64,000 bases of DNA, taken from Cheilinus undulatus. Its lineage: Eukaryota; Chordata; Actinopteri; Labriformes; Labridae. The notes beneath the pieces were generated by a model that worked only from the letters and a program-made list of their open reading frames with translations, ran no database searches and was not told the DNA's origin. This document shows, piece by piece, positions 55,678 to 64,000 of this stretch. The stretch is taken from the NCBI RefSeq assembly GCF_018320785.1, contig NC_054868.1:41423874-41487873 (forward strand). The letters run 5' to 3'. A program made the translations under genes and the position numbers. The first letter of the stretch is position 1. Every line of letters starts with the position of its first letter.

Positions 55678-56302
55678 TCAGTTTTGGAACCAGCTGATGA
55701 AGTAGGTGCAGACGCCATGGAAGCTCTTCCAGCAGTACTCGGAGGCCATGCGGGATGCTTTGGACTCAGCCTGGTCTGTGGGACGAGTAGTGGTCTTCCC
55801 AGGCTTGGGGGTAGTCTTCTTCGTCTGGGGGCCCTTGCCTGGCTGGGGCTTGACTGGCTGTTGCTGAGGCTTGACAGGTTTAGGAGTAGTGACGGGCTTC
55901 GTCTGGGCTGGCACCACTGGTTTACGGGGCTCCTGCACAGGTCTGGAGGGCTTAGGGGTGGTAGTCTTGGGCCAGGCGGCCAGGAAGGTCATCTGGGCCT
56001 CGTCGGGGTATTTCTTGCACATCTGAGGGCGGTAGATTTTGGGTCCCTGGCAGGCATGGCTCAGCTTCCTCATGTCCCACATCATCTGGGTGAAGTAGTG
56101 GCGAGGGTTGAGGTTGTAGGCGCGGCACAGATTGGGTTTGCCCTGGAAGTCGCAGTAGTAGGAGCGCCCGGCGGTCTGGCCTTGACTCTGACCTTTGCAG
56201 GAGACACGAAGGCGAGTATAGTCCCCGGCCCCAGAAACCACCATGGTGCAGGAGTCTTTGGTCTTGGTGCTGAATCTGATGGGCTCGTCCCAGATGCTGC
56301 GT

Positions 56303-56334
<32 letters not shown>

Positions 56335-56430
56335 CTGCTGCCTGTTGTCGTTGCTGGCGTTGTTGGTCTGAGCATTTGACAAACACAGATATGCTGCCAA
56401 ACACAGCAGCATCCTCATCCTGGCTCTCAT
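55678..56430 (-). CDS. fgfbp2: Fibroblast growth factor-binding protein 2, 250 aa
   Basis: Signal peptide MRARMRMLLCLAAYLCLSNA; mature protein begins about QTNNASND. A polyglutamine run of 13 (CAG/CAA) follows. The FGFBP core has six Cys (DSCTMVV, RVSCKGQ, YYCDFQGKPNLC, SHACQGP, QMCKKY), then a proline/lysine/threonine/glutamine-rich linker, then the C-terminal pair EYCWKSFHGVCTYFISWFQN. The order and eight Cys fit the FGFBP family; the long basic PK-rich linker and position next to fgfbp1 suggest FGFBP2. Known role of the family: secreted carrier proteins that bind heparin and, in some members, FGFs. Start: Met at 56430 is the first of the signal peptide. The frame is open for 121 more codons upstream, but those would lie across the TATA-like box and have no secretory character. 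Confidence 0.88.
56302..56340 (-). repeat. CAG/CAA triplet repeat coding polyglutamine in fgfbp2
   Basis: Thirteen Gln codons: six CAG, two CAA, four CAG and one at the ends as CAA, in coding order. The CAA interruptions usually stabilise such tracts. Length is likely variable between individuals and species. Confidence 0.85.
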
Positions 56431-56540
56431 GGTGGCGTTTGGTGTTGTAGTGATGGGTGAATGAGGGTGCGGGATGATAAGTATGCGAGTGTCCGCACAG
56501 AAGGGTAAGGTGTGCAAGGGTAAGAAGCATCTGAGAGCGA

Positions 56541-56548
56541 CTTTTAAA
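56541..56548 (-). promoter_or_regulatory. fgfbp2: fgfbp2 TATA-like box
   Basis: TTTAAAAG on the - strand, about 110 bases before the start codon. It would place transcription start near 56515 and give a short 5'UTR of about 85 bases. Inferred from position only. Confidence 0.45.
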
Positions 56549-56559
56549 GGCCTTTCACT

Positions 56560-58700
56560 TACAAAGAAGGTATTATTCAGGTGAGCTGAGGGGCTCCTCC
56601 CCCAGCTCTGAAACCCCCACATCACGCCACACGTATGTGCACATATAGTATCACGCAGACACATACACAGACCACATAAGACTTGTGTGGTATGTTCAAA
56701 ACTAAAAAAAAAAAGTGATGGGTGATGGGAGGAGGGGTCTGACATAAACTGAAGGAGGAAGAGGGAAGAGGGGGAAGCGGTCAGCACACACATGAAGCCA
56801 AATGTTCAAATGGACTGCACAAAATTATATAATCTCACACAGAAGGCCCTTTGACTATTGATGAAGTGGAAGAAGACTGAGGGTCCAGAGCCAGATTACA
56901 GCCCTGAAGTTAATTGCTGAGGATTTAAAGTTGATATGTGGCCCCTGTAACAATAAAAACCTCCTCATGTTCATCTAAGGATGCAGATGTAAACAAACAG
57001 CTTCATGCATAAAAAAAGATATTTGCAGCATCTGTAAAAACCTCATCAAGTGCAGCTAAAACTGCCCAAACTCACCATGCTGATCAAAGTTTACAACACT
57101 ACCAAAGATGTCAAATTAAGTCAGGATAAATGTTCAGGAACTTGATAAAATTAATGCACAAGGATATTGCCATTTTAGATGAGTCAGACAGCATAAGGTA
57201 TAACAGTTCCTTACAAATTAATATCTGATATGGTTTATCATTCAAGCCCTACGCTATTTCTAACCATTTTGTTTCGCCATTATTTTGTTGTGCCATTATT
57301 CAAAGCTGTTCCTGTCTGCAGTGACACAGAGGGCCACATCACAGGCTCCCTGTCTTTCTCTCCATTATGAACTACTCATGCTGTCTCTACCATGATCAAA
57401 GTTTTAAGACGTGCAGTTGGATGCAGCATGATGCAACGATGGAAAAGCCTGCCTTTGGTTGCCACAGCCTGTCATAGAGCATTCTGGGAAAACAATACAG
57501 TGGTTAGCCATTGGCAGCCAGCGGCAGAAACAAATGTTTCGGATTAAAAAATGAATAAAAAGTTGTTTAATGTCTGATGTACTGGTGATGATTTGATCTT
57601 TAAAGACCCCTGTAAGTCGCCAAGCTCCAGGCTTGCTAGAAAAACTTCTGTAATGGATTCGAAGGCATGGATAGGGTCATTGGAACAGGAAAATGGCAGG
57701 CTGCAGGAGGGAAATAAAGTAAGAAGCTACTCCTGTAATAATAAGGCTAATAGTCTATCTCTTCTTGTTGTGCATGGCAGTGCCAGTCTCAGAGGGTTAT
57801 TGCATTATTTTATGTGCAAGATGAAAAGCTAAGTTGTTAGCAGTTGTGTTGATGCTGAATAAATTTAGAGTAGTTGTCAAATGTAGTCCACAAGAAGAGA
57901 CATGAACACCCACCTGTTGTGGCTTCAGAAGTCAAATAGCATGTCCCATATCATGTTAGAATATTGTTACAGCACAATTAAATACAGTACAGAGCACTTA
58001 ATCCCAAAATCCCACACTGGCGTTTTGTACTTATGGGAAGTGACGATGGTTGAACTGCATCTGTTTTTGTCTTTTTGTTTTTAAGCAAGTTGTAAAGAGA
58101 CGTTAAGCAATTAAAATAGAAATGTGACATCTATTTTTGTCTGAATAGTTCATGTCTTTTTAAGCACACACTGAATGGGCACACTTATGTTTTAAGATGC
58201 ATATGAGTTGTGCATACTTAGCTGAGCTAACTTGTTTAGCCATTCAAATGTTTATGTGTTAAATAACCAATTTTTATAAATACATTTTTTGTTTTCTTTT
58301 ACATCTATATTTAGAGTGGAGGACAGTAAAGGAGATAGTTAGTTAGGTTGGTTTTGCAGGCATGTCAGACATCACAAAGAATCCCATAGGACTGAAAGGC
58401 CTTCCTGTTGACTTACTCTGTAACCATACTTATGTGGGAATGAGGAGTCAGGCCTGTCTCAGCTCTACCTCTTTGTTTCTCGATTTATATAGTTAAACTG
58501 AGACAGCATTTGCAATTTAGCAACAATAGTGGATTGGCTTTAAAAGCGCTCTTTAGTATCCATAAAGCTGACATCACTCCGGTATTTTCAGCAGTCAGTA
58601 TTAGTCTCACCCCTACAGAAGTCGTTTGACAATTAAGTACACAACTTTACATTCCTGTTTAGAGTGAGGTAAGATTCACTCTAAAATTGTAACAGCTTAC
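56560..58700. other. Intergenic, nothing recognised
   Basis: No exon or classifiable repeat. An A run is present at 56705-56715. Confidence 0.4.
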
Positions 58701-58719
58701 ATGCTGTGGTGGGGCTCAG

Positions 58720-58920
58720 TTGGTCAGCCTTGCTTAGCGTAGATTAGCATATGGAAAGATCTAGTTTGTTTCTGTCTAAAGGCAATACAATCTGCTTAAA
58801 GCTGCACTCCAGCAGACTAATGACTGGTTATATCTTGTTTGTTCAATCTATAAAAAAACTGTATTTAGGGGGAAGTTACATGCAGTGACCTTCCGGCACT
58901 TAGCCTGAATCAACTTTTTT
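58720..58920. repeat. Teleost interspersed repeat (TTAGCTTAGCACAAAGACT family), copy 1
   Basis: GCTTAGCGTAGATTAGCATA, TATCTTGTTTGTTCAATCTA and ATAAAAAAACTGTATTTAGG echo a common fish repeat. A second copy at 60815-60905 has TTAGCTTAGCACCGCACAAA, GACTG and AGTTAGCCTAGCTCTG. Confidence 0.4.
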
Positions 58921-58924
58921 TACA

Positions 58925-60200
58925 CTTCTGTTTTTGCACTGATTACACACACAAGATACAGCCTGTCAATTAAATGCTGGTTGGTAATTTTTTTCTCACC
59001 TGTGAGCAAAGGACACCTCTTCCTCTATACCTTTATGTTAAGCTCTCCTGCTAACTGCTGTCAGCAATAGCTTTGTGTTTTTACATTAAAACTAACTGTG
59101 GGTGGTAAAAGTGGAAATGTTTTCAGTGAATTAAACACTTACACAAGCTGCATAAACAGCTGTGTTGCAGTAGCAGTCTTAAACGTGGATGAATTTCCCA
59201 AATTTGCATATTATTAGCTGTTGACAAAGAAAAAAGCTGCACGTATGCACAGGAGTCTCAGTATAGAGACTAAGCTACAGAAAGAGACATGATTTAACTT
59301 TAAATATCCCCTGAATGAATACCGTGTGATGGTTCGGTATCATTTCAATGGTCTAAATGGTATGCAGGTAATAAGTTCAAAGTCAAAGCCTACCAGCTCA
59401 CTACAGTCGGTTTTAACATATGAAACTAAACAGGAAAACAGAAGCTGCCTTTTTAGAGACTTAAATATTCTGTATGAACTGGCTGGCCTGGACACAGAGC
59501 GGAAGAAGAGAGCGTATGTATGGCCTGCTGATGTGTACAAAGTCACATATGTGTGTACTAATGCACGCATGCCCTCAGTACATTCAGGAAGTTTTGTTTT
59601 TATAGCCATCAATCTGGTGGGGAGAAGAGAAAAAAGTTTCCCCTAGTGAGAGACACCGGGAATGCAAAGTAAACATATGAAGAGTATGTGTGTCTGTGTG
59701 TTGCTTGAAACAGATGTTTTCCCAAATTAAGTTAGTGTAGTCCTCTTCTGATAGGATGCAACGGCATCACGCCACCTCGAACTGCTGCCAAGCCCCCTCC
59801 TTCTGCCGCTCCCTGCAAACCTGTCATCCCCCTAGAGCAGACCTGAACCCTTTCAGCTGCTGTGTGTGCATATATTCAGCTCTGCATGTTACATGAATGC
59901 TCTCTGCAATCCTGTTGATTTTGGCAAGACACAGGACTTCTCTTCTCTTTTTCTTCACTTCTATCGACTGTACTCTTTTTCACTCCTATCTGGAGGCTCC
60001 TGCAAAACGTTCAAAGATCATAAAAGCACTCTTCAAAAGTTAACTTGGGTGTTTTATGACACTCAAAAGCACAAAAATGCTCTTGGTTTTCTCTGTGTAT
60101 GTGTGTTTTTTCTATACCATATGAACTGTAGGTATATTTAGTCTGTGTATATTCATGTATTGGAGAGAAAAAAACACAAAGCAAACGCTAGTTTGACTGA
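58925..60200. other. Intergenic, nothing recognised
   Basis: No exon or classifiable repeat between the fish repeat above and the poly(A) signal of the next - strand gene. Frames of 90-106 codons at 59326-59646 lie on both strands and have no protein-family features. Confidence 0.4.
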
Positions 60201-60204
60201 AGTT

Positions 60205-62524
60205 TTTATTCACAGATTTGATCCCTTACCATAACTCCAGCTGTTTAGTCACTTTTTTGTGATTCTCAAACAGGCCTCAGTAATCAAAGAGGCTTTTGGG
60301 ATTTCAATTTCTGCAACCACAGAATGGCAAAGAAAAACAAAACAAAACAAAAAAAAAACTGACAACACAAGCAACTAGGCTGCCACTAATGTTCTGGCGA
60401 AAGATGCCTAAGACACAATATTTTGTTCGTTAGCTGTCGTAATTTTTATGTACTGAGACCCTGAAGGCTCAAAATTTGACATCCGTTCCCATACACTGCA
60501 AATCACCAGATAAACCGCGGGAATAAAATCACAACCTTGTTTTCTGACCTGAGCTTTCAAGAGCTTCACATGCATGTGTGGAGCATGAGTGTGTGTTGAA
60601 TTTCAAGTGACACTTTACATCTTGCAGTAGAAATTTAGCAGGATACTTATCTGTTTTTGTTTCAAATATACAATAATATAAGAGCAAAATTTATATGCCA
60701 CTTTACCCCCTTAAAGTTAAAAGCCACATTTAGGTATCACATATTTTTGTGAGTAAGCTGAGAAGATAGATTGCCCTCACATATATGTACAGTATGCTAG
60801 TCAAGAAGCAACAGCCATGAGATGTTTAGCTTAGCACCGCACAAAGACTGAAAGTGGTAAAGCAGTTAGCCTAGCTCTGATGAAATTTAAAAAAGTACAC
60901 ATAGAAGCTTTAACAGCACATTTCTAACCTTCCTATCTTGTTACTTTAAAGCTGGGGTAGGCAACTTTGGGAAAAATCACTGAGAGTAAGGCTGGCCACA
61001 CAAGAATTTTGTTGGTCTCGATTTTCATAAGGACTGTTTTAACCGATTTTTTATCTTAAAATCCTCTGAATGCATACACCAGATGACATCACAGGGAAGA
61101 CTCCTAGGTATGCATGCGATTAGCTGGCTAAATGGTAGAAGCAAGATCCTTTTGTAGTCAGCACCAGAATTACTAGTTGGTTAAACTATGTAATAACATT
61201 TATTTTGTCATTTTAGCCCCATAATCCTGGTCAAAAGCTTCGTCTAAATAGTAATGCAGTTGCCTGACACTAGTAGCCACTGTGGTTGTTTTAATGACTA
61301 CTGCCTTGCTGCCACAATGCTCTTTAATCTGATGTAAACAACTGCTCACTGATAGCACCGATAGCATCTTGTAGGACTGGCAAGGTTTAGCCCTATTTTG
61401 ATCTAGAAAATGGGGATAAAGTTGTCCAGATACTTTGTCAGGTTATAATCAAATATAACCAAAGCACTGAGTGATGATATTTAGCACAGGAATGTAGACA
61501 TTAATATGCAAAGAGGAGCAAAGGCTGGCCATGTTAGCACTGCTAAGGTTAGCCACATTCTCTAACCCAAGTTTGCATTGACAAGTCAACTAAAATCAAT
61601 TATGATTTGCGTGTAATCCCATAGAAAATTACTGTCTAGAAATGTCCCTGCTCTACCCACACATAACATCTCAATGGGACCAAGCATGTCTAAAGGAGGA
61701 AAAAAAACATGGAGGACAATTGAAATCCTTGGCTGACCTTCCTTGCATGTGTTACAGTTGCAGCAAAAATTAAAAGACAATTCTGACAGGAGTCTGGCCT
61801 AAATCAGGCTTAAAAATCATGTCGTGTGTGGCCAGCATAAGCTGCATTTTAAAAAATATCCTTCCAAAATCATCAAAAACATCCCCAAAGCCATGTTAAT
61901 GTGCAGCACTGTACCTGTGCTGGACTCAGAGTCAAAACGTTGGATTATTGCAATAGTTTAGCTAAGTTGAGATAATATGCTGCGCATGGTTAGCATCCAG
62001 TGTGTGCCTCACATCATCATGTTATCAGTGAGAGCCTGTTAGCATGCTGATGCTAGTATAAAGCTAAAAGCAAAACATACTTTGAGTCTTTGTTTTTGTA
62101 TTATTCATAACTAGGCGAATCAGCAACTGTCATTAAATAATAAAGTTTGAGAGCTCCATCTTCTCACCTAACTCTTTGCATATGAATTTCTTTCCCAAAC
62201 TGATAAGTAATCTCTGAATTCCCTGATCAATGCAACCTGGAGAGCCAAAACGATTCAAGCTAAATTACAAGTATTCACAAAGAAAAGCTAACACTACAAA
62301 AGCTACGTACATGTTATAAAACATTAACAAAAATATATATAAAACTTTCAAAAGATTTGAAAGCTGTAAAAAAATGTACACTTGTGTCATCGTGTTAAAA
62401 CTCATAAGTAGAAACAAATGTTTTCTCTAAAATAAAAACTATCTATGCGGGTACATTGCTCTGGTTGGAGATAGGTGGTACTGCTGGGGCTTGATACCGG
62501 TGGGTAGAGAGAACACATGATATA
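60205..62524 (-). other. Probable 3'UTR of the gene ending at 62525
   Basis: On the - strand an AATAAA (complement of 60205-60210) lies about 2.3 kb after the stop codon. The span includes a repeat (60815-60905) and a MITE-like end (TTAAAGCTGGGGTAGGCAAC at 60955). The true 3' end could be nearer to the stop codon. Confidence 0.3.
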
Positions 62525-62777
62525 TTACAATTGGCTTGCATTAGAGGTCCTTGTCAAATGGCTTGAAGCTGTACTGGGGGGTGGGACGCCCTCACCACAC
62601 AGTTCTTGATTGCTGCTGATCTTCCCTGAACAGGAAGGCTGAGAAGTCCAGTGATTCTGATGGAGAGAACCCATGTCAAAAAATAACAATCACATGTTAC
62701 ACAGTGCCTTTTTTTAATGGCAATGAACAAATGAGCACTTACCAACAGGGAACAATCAGTTCCAGGTCTCTTGTCCG
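62525..62777 (-). CDS. Last two coding exons of an unidentified gene (prominin-1 by position)
   Basis: A 35-base exon (62743-62777) has a strong acceptor (TTTCTCTTCCCACAG) and donor (GTAAGTGC). An 86-bp intron with acceptor GGTTCTCTCCATCAG leads to a terminal exon (62525-62656) of 43 codons plus TAA. Reading is in phase across the junction: DKRPGTDCSLL then NHWTSQPSCSGK and on to ASQL. The peptide is polar and serine/threonine-rich, like a cytoplasmic tail. I do not recognise it from sequence. In other vertebrates PROM1 follows FGFBP2 in this direction and has tiny alternative C-terminal exons, so prominin-1 is the leading guess. Upstream exons lie beyond the window or beyond the hAT element. 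Confidence 0.4.
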
Positions 62778-63002
62778 CTGTGGGAAGAGAAAGAAGACAA
62801 GGTCAGCTCTTGGCTCATGAGGTATTTTTGTTAAAGCTCAAGACTTGCTGTTATGCCAGTATTGAGAAATAGATAACATCACATAAAGCAACTAGGGATG
62901 GTCTGATGGGTACCCAAACAAAACCAAGTGCAAAAAGTCACTGTTTGTTCTAATATTAACTTTATGAGCTGAAACTTACAATTGTGTATTTAAGAATGAC
63001 AT

Positions 63003-63110
63003 ATCTGGGCACCAGATAGTCTAATGGTTATGGCACGTGTCCATTTACAGAAGCTAAACATAGTCCTCAAAGCATAGTCCTTTTTGCTGCTTCTCCCCCT
63101 GCCTCAGGCT
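63003..63110 (+). mobile_element. tRNA-like SINE fragment
   Basis: GGGCACCAGATAGTCTAATGG resembles a tRNA head with A box. It is followed by CATAGTCCT repeats and a pyrimidine-rich CTGCTTCTCCCCCTGCCTCA body. No B box survives. It would lie in an intron of the - strand gene. Confidence 0.35.
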
Positions 63111-63669
63111 TTCATTATAGACACAGGAAAGGCAGGAACATGTGCTATTCCTGCTTGGTGCTTTCCACTAAGGCCTGTGGAAGAGCAGGGGGATCTCAGA
63201 ACAGCTACACCTCCAAATACAAATAATGGCAGTAAGTGCAAAATCATAACAGCTAATGAAGAAAAATCTTCATGATCACAATCATGTATGTCCCTTGACA
63301 AAGTGGTTCTGACTGAAACTTTATACAGAGGAAAAAACAGCCTCAATCACGAGCAAGTTGTCAGATGTTCAGGTCCAGAGTTTGAAAGCACACTGATGGT
63401 TAGAAGAGATGTCAGTGATGAATGAAGGATGAATAAAGTGACAGCCAAAACACAAGGCAAGTTTCAGTCCTCTTGTTTTGATTCTTTCATCCCAAAGCCT
63501 TCAATGTAGAGCTGAATATTGGGAAAACCTTTATATATTGCAGTTCTAATACTTAGCCAAGGTGGGAAAGTTGGTGCATAAAAATACAATTCAAATCTTC
63601 CTGGCAAATGAATCTTGACAAGCACAGAGCAAGAAACTGACAAGAGTAATATGCAGAAATTTTGCATTT

Positions 63670-64000
63670 AAACTAGGCCTGTTAATATAAATGTGTTAAC
63701 ACTCATAATTAATCTGGAAATCTTTACACGTTAAAAAAATAATAATACAATTTATTCATATGACTAACTTTGACCATAACTTTCTTCCGTGGTCCTCCTA
63801 TGCGGATGTTTAGGTCCCTGGGGTGAAAAGGTTAAAGACGGGCCAAATGCAGCCAGCAGTGATGATTGAGGAGAAAACCCCACGTCTGCTTCACTGCAAA
63901 TTTGGATTTAAAAAGCTGCCTTATGGAAGTCTGGATAAAACACAAGTTGTGTGTTCATACTGTGGTGATGAACTGTCTTTACGGCAAAGCAGAACAAATC
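63670..64000 (+). mobile_element. Start of a hAT element with BED zinc finger, cut by window end
   Basis: The frame from ATG 63862 runs off the window (46 codons): EEKTPRLLHCKFGFKKLPYG, then SLDKTQVVCSYCGDEL. The aromatic-rich KFGF segment and VCSYC pair are the first half of a BED-type zinc finger as in ZBED-like hAT transposases; the His pair should follow just outside. Upstream GTTAATATAAATGTGTTAAC and AATTAATCTGG are typical of the 5' region of fish ZBED-type elements. Intactness cannot be judged. Confidence 0.6.

Noticed and set aside
55603-56379. 258-codon + strand Leu/Gly/Val-rich frame
   Set aside because: Exact antisense shadow of fgfbp2; its Leu run is the complement of the CAG tract.
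56431-56793. N-terminal extension of fgfbp2 to 371 codons
   Set aside because: The added 121 residues precede a good signal peptide, cross the TATA-like box and have no secretory or conserved character.

Overview
The window looks like nuclear DNA of a ray-finned (probably percomorph-type) teleost. It is AT-rich, has spliced genes with GT-AG introns, and is crowded with fish-style interspersed repeats: tRNA-derived SINEs, Tc1/mariner relics, hAT-type MITEs, LINE fragments and one full-length BEL/Pao LTR retrotransposon. I see no operons, CRISPR array or tRNA/rRNA gene. Species and chromosome cannot be read from the sequence.

Layout. (1) 1-4700: intergenic, with two copies of an element carrying an internal AGTGGCAAAAATGGG-type minisatellite, plus SINE, LINE-tail and hAT pieces. 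(2) 4740-21165, + strand: a complete annexin A5 gene with an untranslated GC-rich first exon, a start codon on the last three bases of exon 2, 11 further coding exons, a 317-residue product and a poly(A) signal at 21144. Its 8.5-kb intron 2 is full of repeats, one of which is a SINE sitting right at the 3' splice site. (3) 21.2-34 kb: gene-free, with Tc1 copies, hAT-type elements and MITEs. (4) 34.1-43.3 kb: a nested transposon stack (SINE in MITE in hAT in a TIR element), with the 7.2-kb BEL/Pao element inserted next to that element's end. (5) 44.5-46.4 kb, - strand: fgfbp1. (6) 47-54.3 kb: two more minisatellite-element copies in opposite orientation, a LINE reverse-transcriptase relic and a Tc1-like relic. 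(7) 55.07-56.55 kb, - strand: fgfbp2, with a CAG/CAA-encoded polyglutamine tract. (8) 60.2-62.8 kb, - strand: the last two exons and probable 3'UTR of a third gene, whose position fits prominin-1. (9) 63.67-64 kb: the start of a BED-zinc-finger hAT element, cut by the window end.

The two FGF-binding-protein genes are secreted heparin/FGF-carrier family members, lie head-to-tail on the - strand and appear to be ancient paralogues. In other vertebrates they sit beside PROM1, which is why I suggest that identity for the third gene. Annexin A5 is an unrelated cytosolic Ca2+/phospholipid-binding protein.

I did not find evidence for a new biological system. The most interesting observations are a SINE whose target-site duplication duplicated a branch-point-like site of anxa5, a young and nearly intact BEL/Pao copy broken by one frame change in the integrase, an apparently unnamed mobile element carrying minisatellite DNA, and a polyglutamine run at the mature N-terminus of a secreted FGF-binding protein.
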